A stretch of 64,000 bases of DNA from Chitinispirillales bacterium (GCA_031254105.1 JAIRVB010000020.1:1-64000), one strand, 5' to 3'. Positions 1 to 8,540 are shown, counted from the first letter of the stretch. Notes: generated by a model from the sequence alone, not told the origin. A program made the numbers and translations.

Positions 1-294
1 AATAATTTAGCCGATGCGGTAACACAGGCAGTAAAAGAGTGTATTGACAAAAATATATTAAAAACGTTCCTGAACAACCACGGAAGTGAGGTTACAAATA
101 TGCTTTTGACAGAATGGAAATTTGAGGATGCGTTGAAGGTAAGGGAAGAGGAAGCGTGGGAAGCGGCCCGAAAAGTGACTCGGAAAGAGACTCGGGAAGA
201 AACATTAAGCGAGATAGAAAAACTATTAAAACAAGGCGTTACCAATACCGAAGATGTTTTGAAAGAACTTCGCAAAAGGCTTGGTAAAGATTAG
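1..294 (+). CDS. Rpn-family (PD-(D/E)XK) nuclease/transposase-like protein, C-terminal part
   Basis: The reading frame is open from the first base of the window, so the N-terminus lies outside. The visible 97 residues include an AVTQAVKECIDKNILKTFL segment, then MLLTEWKFEDALKVREEEAWE, and a charged helical tail. This order is typical of the C-terminus of Rpn/PDDEXK-family proteins (recombination-promoting nucleases, often labelled putative transposase). The catalytic core is not visible. The ATG at 100 is probably internal, because the similarity to the family extends upstream of it. A hairpin terminator follows at 337-370. Family assignment rests on motif recall. Confidence 0.7.
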   Translation, partial: NNLADAVTQAVKECIDKNILKTFLNNHGSEVTNMLLTEWKFEDALKVREEEAWEAARKVTRKETREETLSEIEKLLKQGVTNTEDVLKELRKRLGKD

Positions 295-305
295 TCCCAA
301 GCAGT

Positions 306-325
306 CACGGAAGTGAGGTTACAAA
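306..325 (+). repeat. 20-bp direct repeat of an rpn coding segment
   Basis: The 20 bases at 306-325 repeat exactly those at 79-98 (CACGGAAGTGAGGTTACAAA). The first copy is inside the rpn reading frame; the second lies just after its stop codon. This may be the residue of a partial gene duplication or of recombination at the gene's 3' end. Confidence 0.75.
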
Positions 326-336
326 AAAATGGCTAT

Positions 337-370
337 AAAAAGGCGGTCTGTTCATTCGACCGCCTTTTCT
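337..370. terminator. Bidirectional intrinsic terminator
   Basis: AAAGGCGGTC and GACCGCCTTT form a stem of about ten pairs around a short loop, with A and T runs on the two sides. It can end both the rpn gene (plus) and the small convergent gene at 371-580 (minus). Confidence 0.8.
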
Positions 371-580
371 CTATCTCCCCTGCTCTCTGCGATTTTTTAG
401 ATAATTGTCTGCAAGCTGATGAAGCAGATCGTTAACGCTGACACCAAGACTATCAGCTGCGGCCTGTAGGCCCTCTGCTGTAGCGGGGCGAAACAAAAGC
501 CCCAAACGCCTTGTTTTAGATTCCGGCTTGCCGATAATATTTACTGCGGTATTATTTGCTTCTTTGCCGCTATCATGCAA
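371..580 (-). CDS. Small ribbon-helix-helix-like protein (putative DNA-binding/antitoxin-type)
   Basis: A 69-residue protein. The C-terminal half (KTRRLGLLFRPATAEGLQAA, then a helix with LGVSVNDLLHQLADNYL) has the strand-helix-helix look of Arc/MetJ-type plasmid regulators and antitoxins. The start is TTG, supported by a GGGAGGGG ribosome site about eight bases upstream; no ATG exists in frame. It lies just before the CRISPR array and shares a terminator with the rpn gene. No toxin partner is adjacent. Function is inferred from fold resemblance only. Confidence 0.5.
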   Translation of the reverse strand: MHDSGKEANNTAVNIIGKPESKTRRLGLLFRPATAEGLQAAADSLGVSVNDLLHQLADNYLKNRREQGR

Positions 581-636
581 CCGCTGCGCCCCTCCCGTTT
601 TAGTTCGATTAACTTTTTTGGATGGGTTATTTTGTT

Positions 637-1593
637 GTTGTGAATTGCTTTCGCATTTTTCTATTTTAGGGTGATTCGCAACTTTGGATGTTTAGTGTCT
701 TTGTAACTTCCAGTTGTGAATTGCTTTCGCATTTTTCTATTTTAGGGTGATTCGCAACCGGAACTACTGTTATTGTTGATGAAAGCGGGTTGTGAATTGC
801 TTTCGCATTTTTCTATTTTAGGGTGATTCGCAACGGGCAATATCGCACTAAAATGTGTACCGTTGTTGTGAATTGCTTTCGCATTTTTCTATTTTAGGGT
901 GATTCGCAACCTCCTTTTTTTCGGTTTCTGTTTTCCGGGTTGTGAATTGCTTTCGCATTTTTCTATTTTAGGGTGATTCGCAACTATCTACTATCTTGCG
1001 CTGTTTTAAAGATTGTTGTGAATTGCTTTCGCATTTTTCTATTTTAGGGTGATTCGCAACTACTGTCGCTTTGACCGACATAGGATTTCGGTTGTGAATT
1101 GCTTTCGCATTTTTCTATTTTAGGGTGATTCGCAACAAAATGATTTTTAATGAGTGACGATTCGTCGTTGTGAATTGCTTTCGCATTTTTCTATTTTAGG
1201 GTGATTCGCAACACCACACTATCACTGCATATTTATAGGGCTGTTGTGAATTGCTTTCGCATTTTTCTATTTTAGGGTGATTCGCAACTTTCCCGAAACG
1301 GAATCGAGAGGGTGGAGGGTTGTGAATTGCTTTCGCATTTTTCTATTTTAGGGTGATTCGCAACAACCATAGCCGGCACAGCAGTTCCAGCCGGCGGTTG
1401 TGAATTGCTTTCGCATTTTTCTATTTTAGGGTGATTCGCAACGCTTGATAATATGGAAGCAAAGCGGCTTCTGTTGTGAATTGCTTTCGCATTTTTCTAT
1501 TTTAGGGTGATTCGCAACAGTTGCGGTCGCTTAAAAGTTTTTGTGTTGTTGTGAATTGCTTTCGCATTTTTCTATTTTAGGGTGATTCGCAAC
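637..1593. CRISPR. CRISPR array, 13 identical 46-bp repeats, no adjacent cas genes
   Basis: Thirteen repeats start at 637, 713, 789, 865, 939, 1015, 1091, 1167, 1243, 1319, 1397, 1473 and 1548. I see no mismatch among them. Each begins GTTGTGAATTGC and ends GTGATTCGCAAC, so the ends are near-inverted repeats (two mismatches over 12). The twelve spacers are 28-32 bp, mostly 30. Repeats of 46-48 bp beginning GTTGTGAATTGC are usual for type II-C (Cas9) arrays of Bacteroidota-like bacteria, so type II-C is the best guess. No cas gene is found nearby; cas genes could lie left of the window. Confidence 0.97.
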
Positions 1594-1652
1594 CTATGCG
1601 ATGTAACTCTCTGATTTAGAAGCACTTACTAAAATAGATAGAAACGGGAAAA

Positions 1653-1686
1653 GATGAATACCGCTTGGCCGGTGTTCATCTTTTTT
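1653..1686 (+). terminator. Strong hairpin terminator after the first CRISPR array
   Basis: GATGAATACCG (1653-1663) pairs with CGGTGTTCATC (1670-1680), followed by six T. Just upstream, CTAAAATAGA (1629-1638) is the exact reverse complement of ten bases inside the array repeat, with further partial matching to 1653. The hairpin may end the array transcript or a tracrRNA-like RNA. Confidence 0.7.
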
Positions 1687-1861
1687 CTGTTTTTATACCA
1701 TAAAACCACCTTCTGTTGATGCCCAACCGCAGGATTCAAACCGGTGTGTTCACTCTGATACGAAAACTGTACTCACAAAAAGTACACTTATCACTCAAAA
1801 AACCACGCCTTTTACCAATACTTATTGCGCCGCCGCCGCTTTCAATGTAACTTTTAGATGT

Positions 1862-2713
1862 ATGAACCGAATTGAACATTACGATAATTTCCGTGATTTT
1901 TTAAAGGACTACTTTGAAGAGAAAAAGAGGAGCAGCCCCTTTTTCTCAAGCCGCTATTTTTGCCGTAAGGCCGGGCTGACCTCGCCCTCGCTTTATCAGG
2001 AGGTGGTGGAGGGCAGGCGTAACCTTACTGAACGTACAATGCCGGCATTTATTAAAGGTCTTGGTTTAACCGACAAAGACGCGATTTTCTTTAATACGCT
2101 TGTTCACTACAACCAAAGCAAGACCCCGCAGGAAGCGGAGCTTTATCTTGAACAGCTGCGGAAATTGCGTGAAAAGGTAAAAGCGCAGGTAGTGCCTGAG
2201 GGACATCATGAGTATTATTCCAAGTGGTACAATACTGTTATCCGCGAGCTTGCGTGCCTTATTGATTGGGAAGAGGATTATGGTAAGCTTGCGCAGAGCC
2301 TGAGTCCCCCCATAACCACGGCTGAGGCTCAGAACAGTGTGGAGCTTCTGCTTAAGCTTGGGTTTCTCGTCAAAAAAAAGGGTAAATATTATCAAAGCAA
2401 TCCTGCTATAACCACAGGGCCTGACGCGTTGTCGCACAGTATCCGTAATGTCAATAAACAATTTTGTGAACTTGGAATGCGGGCGCTTGATGTTTTTGAA
2501 AGAGATGAGCGTTATGTATCAAACATGACAATCGGAATTTCCAGGGTCGCTTATGAACAGATAGTTCAGGAGATAGGGGAGTTTAACGACAGGGTGCGCC
2601 GCATTGTGGATGATGATAAGGAGAGTGAGACTGTTTATAATATGAATTTTCAGATGTTTCCGTTGACGAAATCAGAATCAAAACCAAATTCTAATGCAGG
2701 GAACGGTTTGTAA
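1862..2713 (+). CDS. TIGR02147 family protein
   Basis: This 283-residue protein matches my recollection of the TIGR02147 paralogous family first seen in Fibrobacter succinogenes. The N-terminus begins with YDNFRDFLKDYFEEKKRSSP, followed by an FSSRYFCRKAGLTSPSLYQE segment that resembles a helix-turn-helix. A mid-protein winged-helix-like part follows (VELLLKLGFLVKKKGKYYQ). Members are thought to be regulators, but their targets are not established. No strong Shine-Dalgarno precedes the ATG. It is a single-gene unit with a terminator at 2733-2785. It is the best taxonomic marker in the window. Confidence 0.8.
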   Translation: MNRIEHYDNFRDFLKDYFEEKKRSSPFFSSRYFCRKAGLTSPSLYQEVVEGRRNLTERTMPAFIKGLGLTDKDAIFFNTLVHYNQSKTPQEAELYLEQLRKLREKVKAQVVPEGHHEYYSKWYNTVIRELACLIDWEEDYGKLAQSLSPPITTAEAQNSVELLLKLGFLVKKKGKYYQSNPAITTGPDALSHSIRNVNKQFCELGMRALDVFERDERYVSNMTIGISRVAYEQIVQEIGEFNDRVRRIVDDDKESETVYNMNFQMFPLTKSESKPNSNAGNGL

Positions 2714-2732
2714 TCATTCCGCTGTTTGATTG

Positions 2733-2785
2733 AGATAAAGATCAAAATCAAACTCTATTTATGGGGCTGGTCTTTATCGGTTTTT
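2733..2785 (+). terminator. Probable intrinsic terminator of the TIGR02147 gene
   Basis: GATAAAGATC (2733-2742) pairs with GGTCTTTATC (2769-2778, one wobble), followed by GG and five T. The rest of the gap to 3000 holds a GC-rich hairpin-like repeat near 2827-2855 and a TTATTATTTCTGCA element near 2901-2917. Confidence 0.55.
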
Positions 2786-3000
2786 GAGAAAGACTCCACT
2801 GTCCTCATCAAAATCATCTCATGCCTGTAAGGGCGCGGTTTGTCCCGCCTTTATCCACGCAAGCAAAAACGCGATCCATATATTGTAAAAACCCATTTCC
2901 GCGTTATTATTTCTGCATTCATCACCCTTGCCTCTTATTATTTTATTTAATGGGTCATAATTACTCATTTCTAACATAATTTCGAGGGAGACAGCGCGCT

Positions 3001-4752
3001 ATGGATACGCAGACTCTGACTAAAAAGGCTCAGGATTACATAAAGTTTGAACAGGATTCATTTTTCAGAGGCCAGGTTGAGGAGCTTCTTAAGAATCAGG
3101 ATTGGACGGAGCTTAACGACCGTTTTTTTAAGGATCTTGATTTTGGAACCGGGGGCTTGCGCGGTGTTATCGGCGGCGGTTACAACCGCATAAATCCATT
3201 TACCGTACAAAGAGCCACGCAGGGACTCGCGAATTACATTGTCAAGACGGCGGAGAGCGGAAAAGGCGGCGCGGTTATCGCTTACGATTCACGCAATTTT
3301 TCCGATCTGTTCGCGCTTCAGGCTGCTCTTGTCTTATGCGCTAATGGGATCAAAACATATCTTTTCACTTCGCTTCGTCCTACGCCGGAATTGTCTTTTG
3401 CGGTGAGAAAACTTGGAGCGGCAGCCGGTATTGTGGTTACCGCAAGTCATAACCCGCCTGAATACAACGGCTATAAAGTATACTGGAATGACGGCGCGCA
3501 GGTAGTTGCGCCTCATGATAAAGCTATTATTGAAGAAGTGACGGCTGTCGGCGATACTGTTAAGACTATGAGCAGGGAAGAGGCCGCCGCCGCGGGGTTT
3601 TTGGTAATGATTGACAAAGAGGTAGATAAGCCGTTTATCGAAATGGTCAAGAACTGCTCAATAAGGCCTGAACTTGTTCGTGAGCATGGTAAGGATTTGA
3701 AGGTTGTTTACACCCCGCTTCACGGTACCGGAACTATGCCTGTGGAGAGCGCTCTTAGGGATATGGGCATAGAGGTGATTTTTGTTGAGGAACAGAAAAT
3801 ACCTGACGGCAATTTCCCTACTGTCGATTATCCTAATCCAGAAGAAGCCTCCGCTATGAAACTCGCTCTTGAGCTTGGTAAAAAGGTTGGCGCCGATTTA
3901 ATCATGGGAACCGATCCGGACGCCGACCGCATGGGCATAGCCGCTCCCGACAAAGGGGAGTTTGTACTCATCACCGGAAACCAGCTGGGAGCGCTTTTGG
4001 CCGACTATATTTTCAGCGGCCGTAAAGAGATGGGTACTCTGCCCGCAAAGCCCGCTTTTATTAAAACTATCGTGACCACAGAGCTTCAGCGGCTGATTGC
4101 CGAGGAGTACGGGGCGGTCTGCTTTGATACCCTTACCGGATTCAAATACATCGGAGAAAAGATCCGCGAATTTGAATCGCAGAAGGATGGCCCGTCTTAT
4201 ATTGTCGGCGGGGAAGAGAGCTATGGCTATCTTGTCAATACAGAGGTCAGGGATAAAGACGCTGTTTCCGCCGCTACGATGAGCGCTGAAATGGCGCTGT
4301 ATCACAGAACTCAGGGACGCACATTGCTTGATCAGCTGCGTATTATCTGGAAAAAACACGGGTATTTTCAGGAAACGCTTATCTCCAAAACATTCAAAGG
4401 TGAGAGCGGACTTAAAACCATGAAAGAACTCATGGAAAAATTGAGAAAAAATCCGCCTTCAGTGTTTGCGGGTCAGAAAGTAACAGAGGTAAAAGATTAT
4501 CAAAACGGCACAACATTTTATCCCGCCGCGGGAACACGCGAAAATAACATAGATCTTCCCTCTTCAAACGTGCTTCAGTTTGTTTTGGAAGATAAAAGCG
4601 TTGTTACCGCAAGACCTTCCGGCACAGAACCAAAAGTAAAGTTCTACGCCTCATGCAGATCACAAGCGGGTATGGAGCTTGACGCGGCGATGAAGATTGT
4701 GTCCGGCAAGATTGAGGCGATAACAGCGCAGCTAAACAGTTTTGTGGATTAA
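3001..4752 (+). CDS. pgcA: Phosphoglucomutase/phosphomannomutase (PgcA-like alpha-D-phosphohexomutase)
   Basis: This cytosolic enzyme interconverts hexose 1- and 6-phosphates and so links glycolysis to sugar-nucleotide and glycogen synthesis. At 583 residues it is full length for the Bacillus PgcA/eukaryotic PGM2-like branch. All family signatures are present: the phospho-serine loop TASHNPPEYNGYKVY, the metal loop GTDPDADRMG, the sugar-binding loop GGEESYGY, and the phosphate-binding loop RPSGTEPKVKFY near the C-terminus. The ATG has a GAGGGAG ribosome site. The neighbour downstream is convergent. Substrate preference (glucose or mannose) cannot be read from the sequence. Confidence 0.93.
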   Translation: MDTQTLTKKAQDYIKFEQDSFFRGQVEELLKNQDWTELNDRFFKDLDFGTGGLRGVIGGGYNRINPFTVQRATQGLANYIVKTAESGKGGAVIAYDSRNFSDLFALQAALVLCANGIKTYLFTSLRPTPELSFAVRKLGAAAGIVVTASHNPPEYNGYKVYWNDGAQVVAPHDKAIIEEVTAVGDTVKTMSREEAAAAGFLVMIDKEVDKPFIEMVKNCSIRPELVREHGKDLKVVYTPLHGTGTMPVESALRDMGIEVIFVEEQKIPDGNFPTVDYPNPEEASAMKLALELGKKVGADLIMGTDPDADRMGIAAPDKGEFVLITGNQLGALLADYIFSGRKEMGTLPAKPAFIKTIVTTELQRLIAEEYGAVCFDTLTGFKYIGEKIREFESQKDGPSYIVGGEESYGYLVNTEVRDKDAVSAATMSAEMALYHRTQGRTLLDQLRIIWKKHGYFQETLISKTFKGESGLKTMKELMEKLRKNPPSVFAGQKVTEVKDYQNGTTFYPAAGTRENNIDLPSSNVLQFVLEDKSVVTARPSGTEPKVKFYASCRSQAGMELDAAMKIVSGKIEAITAQLNSFVD

Positions 4753-4764
4753 TTTTTTTAAATT

Positions 4765-4853
4765 GTGATTATTGGTACGCGGGTTCCATCGGTCTTGCTG
4801 ATTGCATGGGAAAATGTGTGAAGTATTAATATGCCATGCGTACCAATAATCAC
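4765..4853. repeat. 89-bp element bounded by a perfect 16-bp inverted repeat
   Basis: GTGATTATTGGTACGC at 4765-4780 is the exact reverse complement of 4838-4853. The 57 bases between are not strongly self-complementary. The element fills nearly all of the space between the convergent pgcA and dynamin-like genes. It has no T-run next to the arms as in a normal terminator. A short non-autonomous element or a long-range hairpin terminator are both possible. Confidence 0.8.
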
Positions 4854-4864
4854 TAACAAAAAAT

Positions 4865-6661
4865 TTAATTCAGTACCTTACACTCTTTGAGCTTGTCTTT
4901 CAAGAACGTAATTTCCCCTCTCTCCTTCTCACACTCCTTGTCAAGCAGCTCTTGTTTTGGTGCGTAAATCTGTTTCAGGGAATCTATAAGCTTTTGGTAA
5001 GGTGCGCCGATTGTTCTCTGCAGCTTTTCCCAGGTTGTTTCGATCACTGAGAGAGCGTACCTGGTTGCTTTATCAAGATCATGTTCTATCCTCTGATCAC
5101 AGAGCGGCTCGTAAAAGATTTTTATCGCTTCAAAGCGCGCTGCTTTTTTGCGGAAGATATCAAGCGCCTGCGGTTGCGGTGTTGGGAAGGGAGTTGAGTC
5201 AAAAATTTCCTCGTGATCCCTCATGGCAATTTCAAGTTTTTCGAAAAGTTTTTCAGTGAGAGGAATATTTTCACTATCCGGTAAAACGTGCGTCTGTAAA
5301 TGTGTTGCCGCTTCCCTGTGGTTGATAATGAGAGCAAGCATCGCTTTATTGGCTGATTCAAAAGCCGCGCCAAGCAATTGCATTCCTAAATCAGCGGCGT
5401 GTCTGGGTAAAACGGTGGAGGCGATACTCGCTGCTTCGTCAGGGAAATATGCGCCGTTAAGAAGCAGCTCAAGAGCTTTGTTTATTGACAGCTTATGCGC
5501 TTCCAGATTCTTCTCTTTCCAGCCATTTACAAATGTTTTAAGCGTTTCTCTTTTCTGATCACATGCTCTCATCTGCGATTCAAGTTCAAGACTCACTGCC
5601 TGAATATCTTCGAGCATAGCGGCAAGTTCCTGCCGGGTGTTCATTAAAGGTGTGAGTTTTTCATCCAGTTTCTTTTCGAGAAGTGATTTTATAGAACTCA
5701 TCGCTTCCCGGTATTTATCTCGAAGCGCCTCTGAAAGGGTGAAATATTTCTCGCGGATCATGAAGTCCAGTATCTCTTTTTTCACCTCCTCAAGGCCGCT
5801 GTTTATCCAGTGCTCATCTTTTTCGTCTTGGGAAGCAGCCTGCGCGGCGGTTTTAGCGCTTGTATGAAAAAGAGTAACATCGGTAAATCCAAGTTCTCGG
5901 TAAAGAATTTTCTTTATAAAGTTATCGACTTCATCGAGTCCATCTGGCGTGAGGAGATCGACTTTGTTAAGGCAGAAGAATAGTCTGGGGATATAGTCCT
6001 TTACCTGCTTTAGAAATTCCATCTCAACCTGTGTCATTGGCGGGTCTGCTGAAAGCAGAAATACAGCGGCGTCGCACTCCGCAAGAAGATCAAGAGTGGT
6101 TTGCGTGTTGTGTAAATGGGTGGAACCAAATCCCGGTGTGTCAATAAGTACGGTTCCGTTAAGAAGCAGAGGGCTGTTACTTGTGATGATCGCGTCTTTA
6201 ACGCCAAAACGGTTTTGCGGATTGTTCTCTTCCGCTACAAACTGCCGCAGGCTGCTTTCTATACGTTCAGCGGAGTCGTTTACGACAAGATCTTCTTTCC
6301 CATCAAGGAACCTTATACGGCAGCTCTGCTTTGTGCCATACTCAATAACCGTTGGTACAGAGGTTAACGGCAGCACAGATGTGGGCAGAGTTTTTATTCC
6401 CAGCAGCGCGTTTATGAATGTGCTTTTGCCGCGGTTGAACTGCCCCAGTACGGCAAAATGCAGTCTGCCTTTTGATAACCTTGTTTGGAGCTCCGTAAGC
6501 TGATTACGGTAAGGGGCGAAATCCTCACTTAGCGGTTGACAGAAAGCAAGAGCGTTTCTGACCTTTTCGTCAAATGATACAGGTTCGCCACCAGTATGTT
6601 CGTTAGTCTTACCGGCTTTCGCGGCTGCGGCAGTGGAGGATTTGGCTTTTTTCTGGGACAC
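4865..6661 (-). CDS. Dynamin-family GTPase
   Basis: A 598-residue bacterial dynamin-like protein. The G domain has GQFNRGKST (P-loop, residues 73-81), threonines in the TLPTSVLPLTSVPT switch segment, DTPG at 174-177 and NKVD at 232-235. The remainder is helical with long charged segments that fit a dynamin stalk and coiled coil. No clear transmembrane segment is seen. The first 25 residues are Ala/Lys/Ser-rich and probably disordered. Bacterial relatives act in membrane remodelling or repair, sometimes in phage defence; the role here is unknown. It is a lone gene, convergent with pgcA. Confidence 0.88.
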   Translation of the reverse strand: MSQKKAKSSTAAAAKAGKTNEHTGGEPVSFDEKVRNALAFCQPLSEDFAPYRNQLTELQTRLSKGRLHFAVLGQFNRGKSTFINALLGIKTLPTSVLPLTSVPTVIEYGTKQSCRIRFLDGKEDLVVNDSAERIESSLRQFVAEENNPQNRFGVKDAIITSNSPLLLNGTVLIDTPGFGSTHLHNTQTTLDLLAECDAAVFLLSADPPMTQVEMEFLKQVKDYIPRLFFCLNKVDLLTPDGLDEVDNFIKKILYRELGFTDVTLFHTSAKTAAQAASQDEKDEHWINSGLEEVKKEILDFMIREKYFTLSEALRDKYREAMSSIKSLLEKKLDEKLTPLMNTRQELAAMLEDIQAVSLELESQMRACDQKRETLKTFVNGWKEKNLEAHKLSINKALELLLNGAYFPDEAASIASTVLPRHAADLGMQLLGAAFESANKAMLALIINHREAATHLQTHVLPDSENIPLTEKLFEKLEIAMRDHEEIFDSTPFPTPQPQALDIFRKKAARFEAIKIFYEPLCDQRIEHDLDKATRYALSVIETTWEKLQRTIGAPYQKLIDSLKQIYAPKQELLDKECEKERGEITFLKDKLKECKVLN

Positions 6662-6735
6662 GGTTCTCCCGTAAACGTATAAGATTTATATCAAAATATA
6701 CTGCAAAAATATACTAAATGACGCTTCTGACTAAT

Positions 6736-6835
6736 AGTAGATAGTGATCGGCGGTCAGTGATTAGTTTTAAGAAAACGTGTCATGTAACTTTTCTTTTAC
6801 GGCTCTATCCGCTTAAACACTAATCACTATCTACT
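6736..6835. repeat. Inverted pair of degenerate 7-nt-period repeats in the 6,662-6,968 gap
   Basis: AGTAGATAGTGAT (6736-6748) is the exact reverse complement of 6823-6835. Around both arms the sequence runs in 7-base units (for example AGTAGAT, AGTGATC, GGCGGTC, AGTGATT). The rest of this 307-bp gap is AT-rich and must contain the divergent promoters of the flanking genes; I could not fix them. Confidence 0.7.
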
Positions 6836-6968
6836 TTAATTTATTATTTTTTTGATGGAGCAGTGATGCATAATTTATATTTTAGACAACTTTAGTAGTT
6901 TGCAAATAATATTTATTTGAACTGGTAACGCTTAGACAGCCAATCGTAACTAAGAGAGGGGGTTGTGA

Positions 6969-7298
6969 ATGAAATCTGTTGAGCAAATGATTCAGGAGAG
7001 GGCCTACGAGATCTATCTTAACCGTGAAAAAAACGGTATTCCCGGTAGTTCCGATAGTGACTACTATCAGGCCGCAAAAGAGGTAACGGCTGAAATCGAA
7101 AAAGATAAGGCTAAAAAAACCAAAGTTGCCGACAAAAAAGAGGCGGATAAAAAGGTTGTAAAGCAGGAACCCGCGCCTAAGGCTGAGGTCAAAAAGCCGG
7201 AAACTGTTGCTGTCAAGGCTGCCGCTCCAAAGGCTGTTTCTTCAAGCAGCGCCGCCGCCTCAAAAAAGAAAGTTGTAAAAAAGAAGTCATCGAGGTAA
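6969..7298 (+). CDS. DUF2934 domain protein with lysine/alanine-rich H1-like tail
   Basis: This is a 109-residue protein. Residues 1-40 (VEQMIQERAYEIYLNREKNG, then a DYYQAAKEV helix) match the DUF2934 domain. Residues 45-109 are a low-complexity tail of Lys, Ala, Val and Pro, ending in KKKVVKKKSSR. It resembles histone H1-like bacterial DNA-binding tails. The ATG follows a strong GAGAGGGGG ribosome site. A nucleoid-associated role is inference from the tail only. It is a single-gene unit with a hairpin downstream. Confidence 0.7.
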   Translation: MKSVEQMIQERAYEIYLNREKNGIPGSSDSDYYQAAKEVTAEIEKDKAKKTKVADKKEADKKVVKQEPAPKAEVKKPETVAVKAAAPKAVSSSSAAASKKKVVKKKSSR

Positions 7299-7301
7299 TT
7301 T

Positions 7302-7352
7302 CAAGCTGTGGTCTCATCTTAAGTTGAGACATTCCGGTTTGCTGGCAGCTTG
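7302..7352. terminator. Nested hairpin between convergent genes
   Basis: CAAGCTG (7302-7308) pairs with CAGCTTG (7346-7352), and inside it GTCTCA (7311-7316) pairs with TGAGAC (7325-7330). It sits between the DUF2934 gene and the convergent PHP gene and probably terminates transcription. The following T-run is poor. Confidence 0.5.
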
Positions 7353-7375
7353 TTTATCTCGGTGAAGACCTGCTC

Positions 7376-8128
7376 TCAGCGCCAGGTTGCGTGGGTGGAG
7401 GGAGAACTGTTCGTGATTATCTCCACTTCCTTGCGTTCTAAAACACGTCTATACTCCTCAATGCATGGAGAAGGCAGCTCGAATTGCACGCAGGTGTCTG
7501 CAATGTTGTGCGGATAATGCGAATCGGAAGCGCTTACAGCCGTATAATCACCGCAAAACATGGATACGCCCTGACGGCGTACGCATGCGCCTGAAATTTC
7601 TACAGCTGAAAATAAACCGCTTAAAAAACCTAGCTGCGATATCACGCTGAAAACCGGTTTGTCAACATGGGATGCTATAAACAGCCCTCCCAGTTTCTTT
7701 ACTTTTTCCCTAAGTTCGTCAATCGAATACGCGCAAGCCATCCCCAGGTATTTTTCCTTAAACCCCTCCACCTCCTCATCTTCATTTACAAGTACCTGGT
7801 CGCCGAATTTTTCAGGGACATTTTTAATAGGAGGGAGGCTTTCGTATATGATATTATCAAGCTCCATGGCAGCTCCCGCCTCACCGAAAAGACAGAGCAC
7901 ATGCGCCTCTTCGGATGTAGTTACTTCAAGACCGGGAAAAAACAGAATATTATGGCGTTCGCACAGTGATGCCATAACCGCGCAGTTACCGGCGCAGTTA
8001 TGATCCGTAAGAGCTAAGCAGTTTATGCCTCTGTCAAGCGCACTCTTTACTATCGCTTGCGGCGACATATCAAGAGAAGCGCAGGGAGAGACGCAGGAGT
8101 GAATGTGCAAATCAGCTTTGTAAAGCAT
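7376..8128 (-). CDS. PHP-domain phosphoesterase
   Basis: About 250 residues with the PHP metal-binding pattern: ADLHIHSCVSPC at the N-terminus, LALTDHNCAGN, a GLEVTTSEEAHVLCLFG segment, ASHVDKP, and SDSHYPHNI near the C-terminus. It is a predicted metal-dependent phosphoesterase; substrate unknown. GTG at 8131 or ATG at 8128 can start it; the ATG overlaps the stop of the DRTGG gene by one base, which suggests translational coupling. It is the last gene of the 9473-to-7376 operon. In anaerobes PHP, DRTGG and HATPase genes often accompany [FeFe]-hydrogenase genes; none are visible here. Confidence 0.85.
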   Translation of the reverse strand: MLYKADLHIHSCVSPCASLDMSPQAIVKSALDRGINCLALTDHNCAGNCAVMASLCERHNILFFPGLEVTTSEEAHVLCLFGEAGAAMELDNIIYESLPPIKNVPEKFGDQVLVNEDEEVEGFKEKYLGMACAYSIDELREKVKKLGGLFIASHVDKPVFSVISQLGFLSGLFSAVEISGACVRRQGVSMFCGDYTAVSASDSHYPHNIADTCVQFELPSPCIEEYRRVLERKEVEIITNSSPSTHATWR

Positions 8129-8466
8129 CACTGCTCTTTATTGAGCAGACTGTATACCAGATGCGAAATTGTAAACTGATTTTTTTCTGTTTTGAAGAGC
8201 GCTATCTCCTCTTTTGCCGCGGCTTCTTTCATATCATCGCCTATAGGGCGGCTATTGCAGATTATCACCGCGCCCGAGCCTGTATGAGCCGCCACAGCCA
8301 TTGTATTAATATGAGCCTGTATGGTTATAAGTACATTCTCTTCTTTTGCGTTAGCCATCACATCGCTCAGAAGATCAGAGGTGTAACCCGCACTTACCTC
8401 CTTATCATCCCCAATCGGCTGAATGACCTCCAGACCAAGAGCAGCCGCCAGATCTTTTGCTTTCAT
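8128..8466 (-). CDS. DRTGG domain protein
   Basis: This 112-residue protein resembles stand-alone DRTGG-domain proteins, with KDLAAALGLEVI at the start and a GYTSDLLSDVMANAKEENVL segment typical of them. The domain is usually found in CBS-containing pyrophosphatases and phosphotransacetylases, and its ligand is uncertain. A clear AGGAGG ribosome site lies upstream of the ATG. It sits between the CBS/HATPase gene and the PHP gene on the same strand, so a shared regulatory role is likely. Confidence 0.75.
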   Translation of the reverse strand: MKAKDLAAALGLEVIQPIGDDKEVSAGYTSDLLSDVMANAKEENVLITIQAHINTMAVAAHTGSGAVIICNSRPIGDDMKEAAAKEEIALFKTEKNQFTISHLVYSLLNKEQ

Positions 8467-8540
8467 TGCGTACCTCCTCTTAAAAACATGGAACTCAGAA
8501 TGCGGGCAAAAAAGAGATTTTTAGAGCTGCTTTCTGAGCT

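Noticed and set aside
637-1593. First array as type VI-B (Cas13b)
   Set aside because: GTTG...CAAC ends are shared, but Cas13b repeats are about 36 bp and no cas13 gene is present; 46 bp fits type II-C better.
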